Positions 5,156 through 6,236 of a stretch of 6,236 nt of DNA are shown here, piece by piece (positions within the stretch are counted from its first letter, which is position 1; each line of letters opens with the position of its first letter). The notes under the pieces were generated by a model. It did not search any database. It saw only the letters and a list, made by a program, of their open reading frames with translations, and was not told the DNA's origin. The stretch spans positions 1-6,236 of the forward strand of contig CANPWF010000105.1 of NCBI GenBank assembly GCA_947581885.1, read 5' to 3'. The position numbers and the translations under genes are program-made. Source of the stretch: an uncultured Clostridia bacterium (lineage in GTDB: Bacteria > Bacillota > Clostridia > Christensenellales > Borkfalkiaceae).

Positions 5156-6236
5156 CTATTTTTCCTCTTCGCCGAACAGGTGGATCTTCAACACCTGCAT
5201 GAGCTGCGGGATATTGATGGGCTTGGCGACGTGGGCGTTCATGCCGCACTCCGCCGCCTTGCGGCGATCCTCGTCGAAGGCGTTCGCCGTCATCGCGATG
5301 ATGGGCACTTCCGACCGCTTCCCCCCGAGGGCGCGGATGGCGCGGGTCGCTTCGTACCCGTCCATCTCTGGCATCTGCACGTCCATAAGGATGAGATCGT
5401 AGTGCCCTTCCTCCGCCGCCTTCACCTTTTCGACGGCGATCGAGCCATCCTCCGCCGCCTCCACCTCGAAGCCGCTCTCTTTGAGAAGTTCCTCGGCGAT
5501 CTCGCGGTTGAGTTCGTTGTCCTCGACGAGAAGGATACGCTTGCCGCGGAATGCCTCCGCTTCCTCCGCGGAGACGATGACCGCGTCCTCCGCCCTCTTC
5601 TCCTTGGTCGTATCGAGGCAGGAGACGAGCGTTTCGCGGAGTTCGGAAAGGAATACGGGCTTGTTGCAGTAAGCGGTAACGCCGATATCTTTCGCCTCGT
5701 CCATGATCTCCGCAACGTCGTATGCCGTGATGATGACGATCGGGATATCGTCCCCCACGATCTTGCGGATCTGGCGCACGATCTCGAAGCCCGAAAGATC
5801 GGGCATCACCCAATCGATGATGTAGACGGCGAATCCCTCCCCCGTCTCCACCGCTTGCCGTGCGCGGAGGACCGCCTCGTTGCCGTGCATCGTCCACTCC
5901 GAACGCATCCCGATCTTCAAGAGCATCTTGGAGACGGAATCGCAGGTATCGAAGTTGTCGTCTACGACGAGGGCACGGAGCCCCGTGAGCTCATGGATGG
6001 CGACGGGCTGTTCTCCCTCCGAAACAAGGCGGAATTGCAGGTTGACGATGAACTCGGTGCCCTTGTCTTTCTCCGTCGTGAGCTCGATGGTGCCGCCCAT
6101 CGCGTCGACAATGGACTTGGTGATCGCCATGCCGAGCCCCGTGCCCTGAATGCCGCTGACCGTGGAGGTGCGCTCCCGCTCGAAGGGTTCGAAGATGTGT
6201 TCGGCGAACTCTTCCGCCATGCCGATGCCCGTATCC
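5156..6236 (-). CDS. Hybrid sensor histidine kinase with two receiver domains (5' end outside window)
   Basis: Only the C-terminal 359 residues are present; the frame is open through the right edge, so the Met codon at 6220 is internal. The visible part starts inside a GHKL ATP-binding domain: a DTGIGM G1 box at the edge, then FEPFERE and the G2 box GTGLGMAIT. Two response-regulator receiver domains follow. Counting from the Met at 6220, receiver 1 has acidic residues D87/D88, phospho-acceptor D136 (IIDWVMP), T165 and K187. Receiver 2 has E233/D234, D280 (LMDVQMP), T311 and K333. Both keep the full phosphorylation set, so both should be active. There is no HPt or output domain after receiver 2; the protein ends in GEEEK with a TAG stop. 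The sensor and dimerisation domains are not visible. It likely passes phosphate to a separate partner. A role in controlling the pilus genes is inferred only from its position 82 nt upstream of pilB on the same strand. Confidence 0.93.
   Translation of the reverse strand, partial: DTGIGMAEEFAEHIFEPFERERTSTVSGIQGTGLGMAITKSIVDAMGGTIELTTEKDKGTEFIVNLQFRLVSEGEQPVAIHELTGLRALVVDDNFDTCDSVSKMLLKIGMRSEWTMHGNEAVLRARQAVETGEGFAVYIIDWVMPDLSGFEIVRQIRKIVGDDIPIVIITAYDVAEIMDEAKDIGVTAYCNKPVFLSELRETLVSCLDTTKEKRAEDAVIVSAEEAEAFRGKRILLVEDNELNREIAEELLKESGFEVEAAEDGSIAVEKVKAAEEGHYDLILMDVQMPEMDGYEATRAIRALGGKRSEVPIIAMTANAFDEDRRKAAECGMNAHVAKPINIPQLMQVLKIHLFGEEEK

Noticed and set aside
5079..5897. A 272-codon minus-strand frame within the kinase gene
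   Set aside because: It overlaps the two receiver domains in another frame and is dominated by Arg/Gly/Asp, typical of a frame-shifted shadow.

Overview
The window looks like a chromosomal type IV pilus locus from a bacterium. All five genes I accept lie on the minus strand and are read right to left: the end of a hybrid histidine kinase with two receiver domains (entering from the right edge), pilB, pilT, pilC, and a type IV prepilin. The host is uncertain. Moderately high GC, strong AGGAG-type ribosome binding sites, a short prepilin leader and GC-rich intergenic repeats would fit an uncultured gut Clostridia-like Firmicute, but this is impression, not proof.

Layout from right to left. 6236-5156 is the C-terminal part of the hybrid kinase. 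After an 82-nt gap containing a small hairpin come pilB (5073-3370, extension ATPase), pilT (3353-2304, retraction ATPase, 16 nt away with its Shine-Dalgarno just after the pilB stop) and pilC (2275-1058, inner-membrane platform, 28 nt away). These three are tightly packed and probably co-transcribed. A 271-nt spacer follows, holding two tandem 36-bp hairpin repeats directly after the pilC stop, further GC-rich repeat modules, a 25-bp inverted repeat and an A/T-rich leader. The prepilin gene is at 786-328. The last 327 nt (327-1) hold no convincing gene but carry related repeat modules and a hairpin.

Together, PilB powers pilin polymerisation on the PilC platform, PilT powers disassembly and retraction, and the prepilin supplies the fibre subunit. 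PilB carries two complete copies of the MshEN signature that binds cyclic-di-GMP in related ATPases, so extension is probably gated by that second messenger. The neighbouring hybrid kinase is a candidate regulator of the same process, by position only.

No undescribed system is proven here. The most unusual parts are non-coding: the prepilin gene sits between copies of the same repeat modules and has a lower GC content than its neighbours, and its leader contains two dyad symmetries, one overlapping the ribosome binding site.
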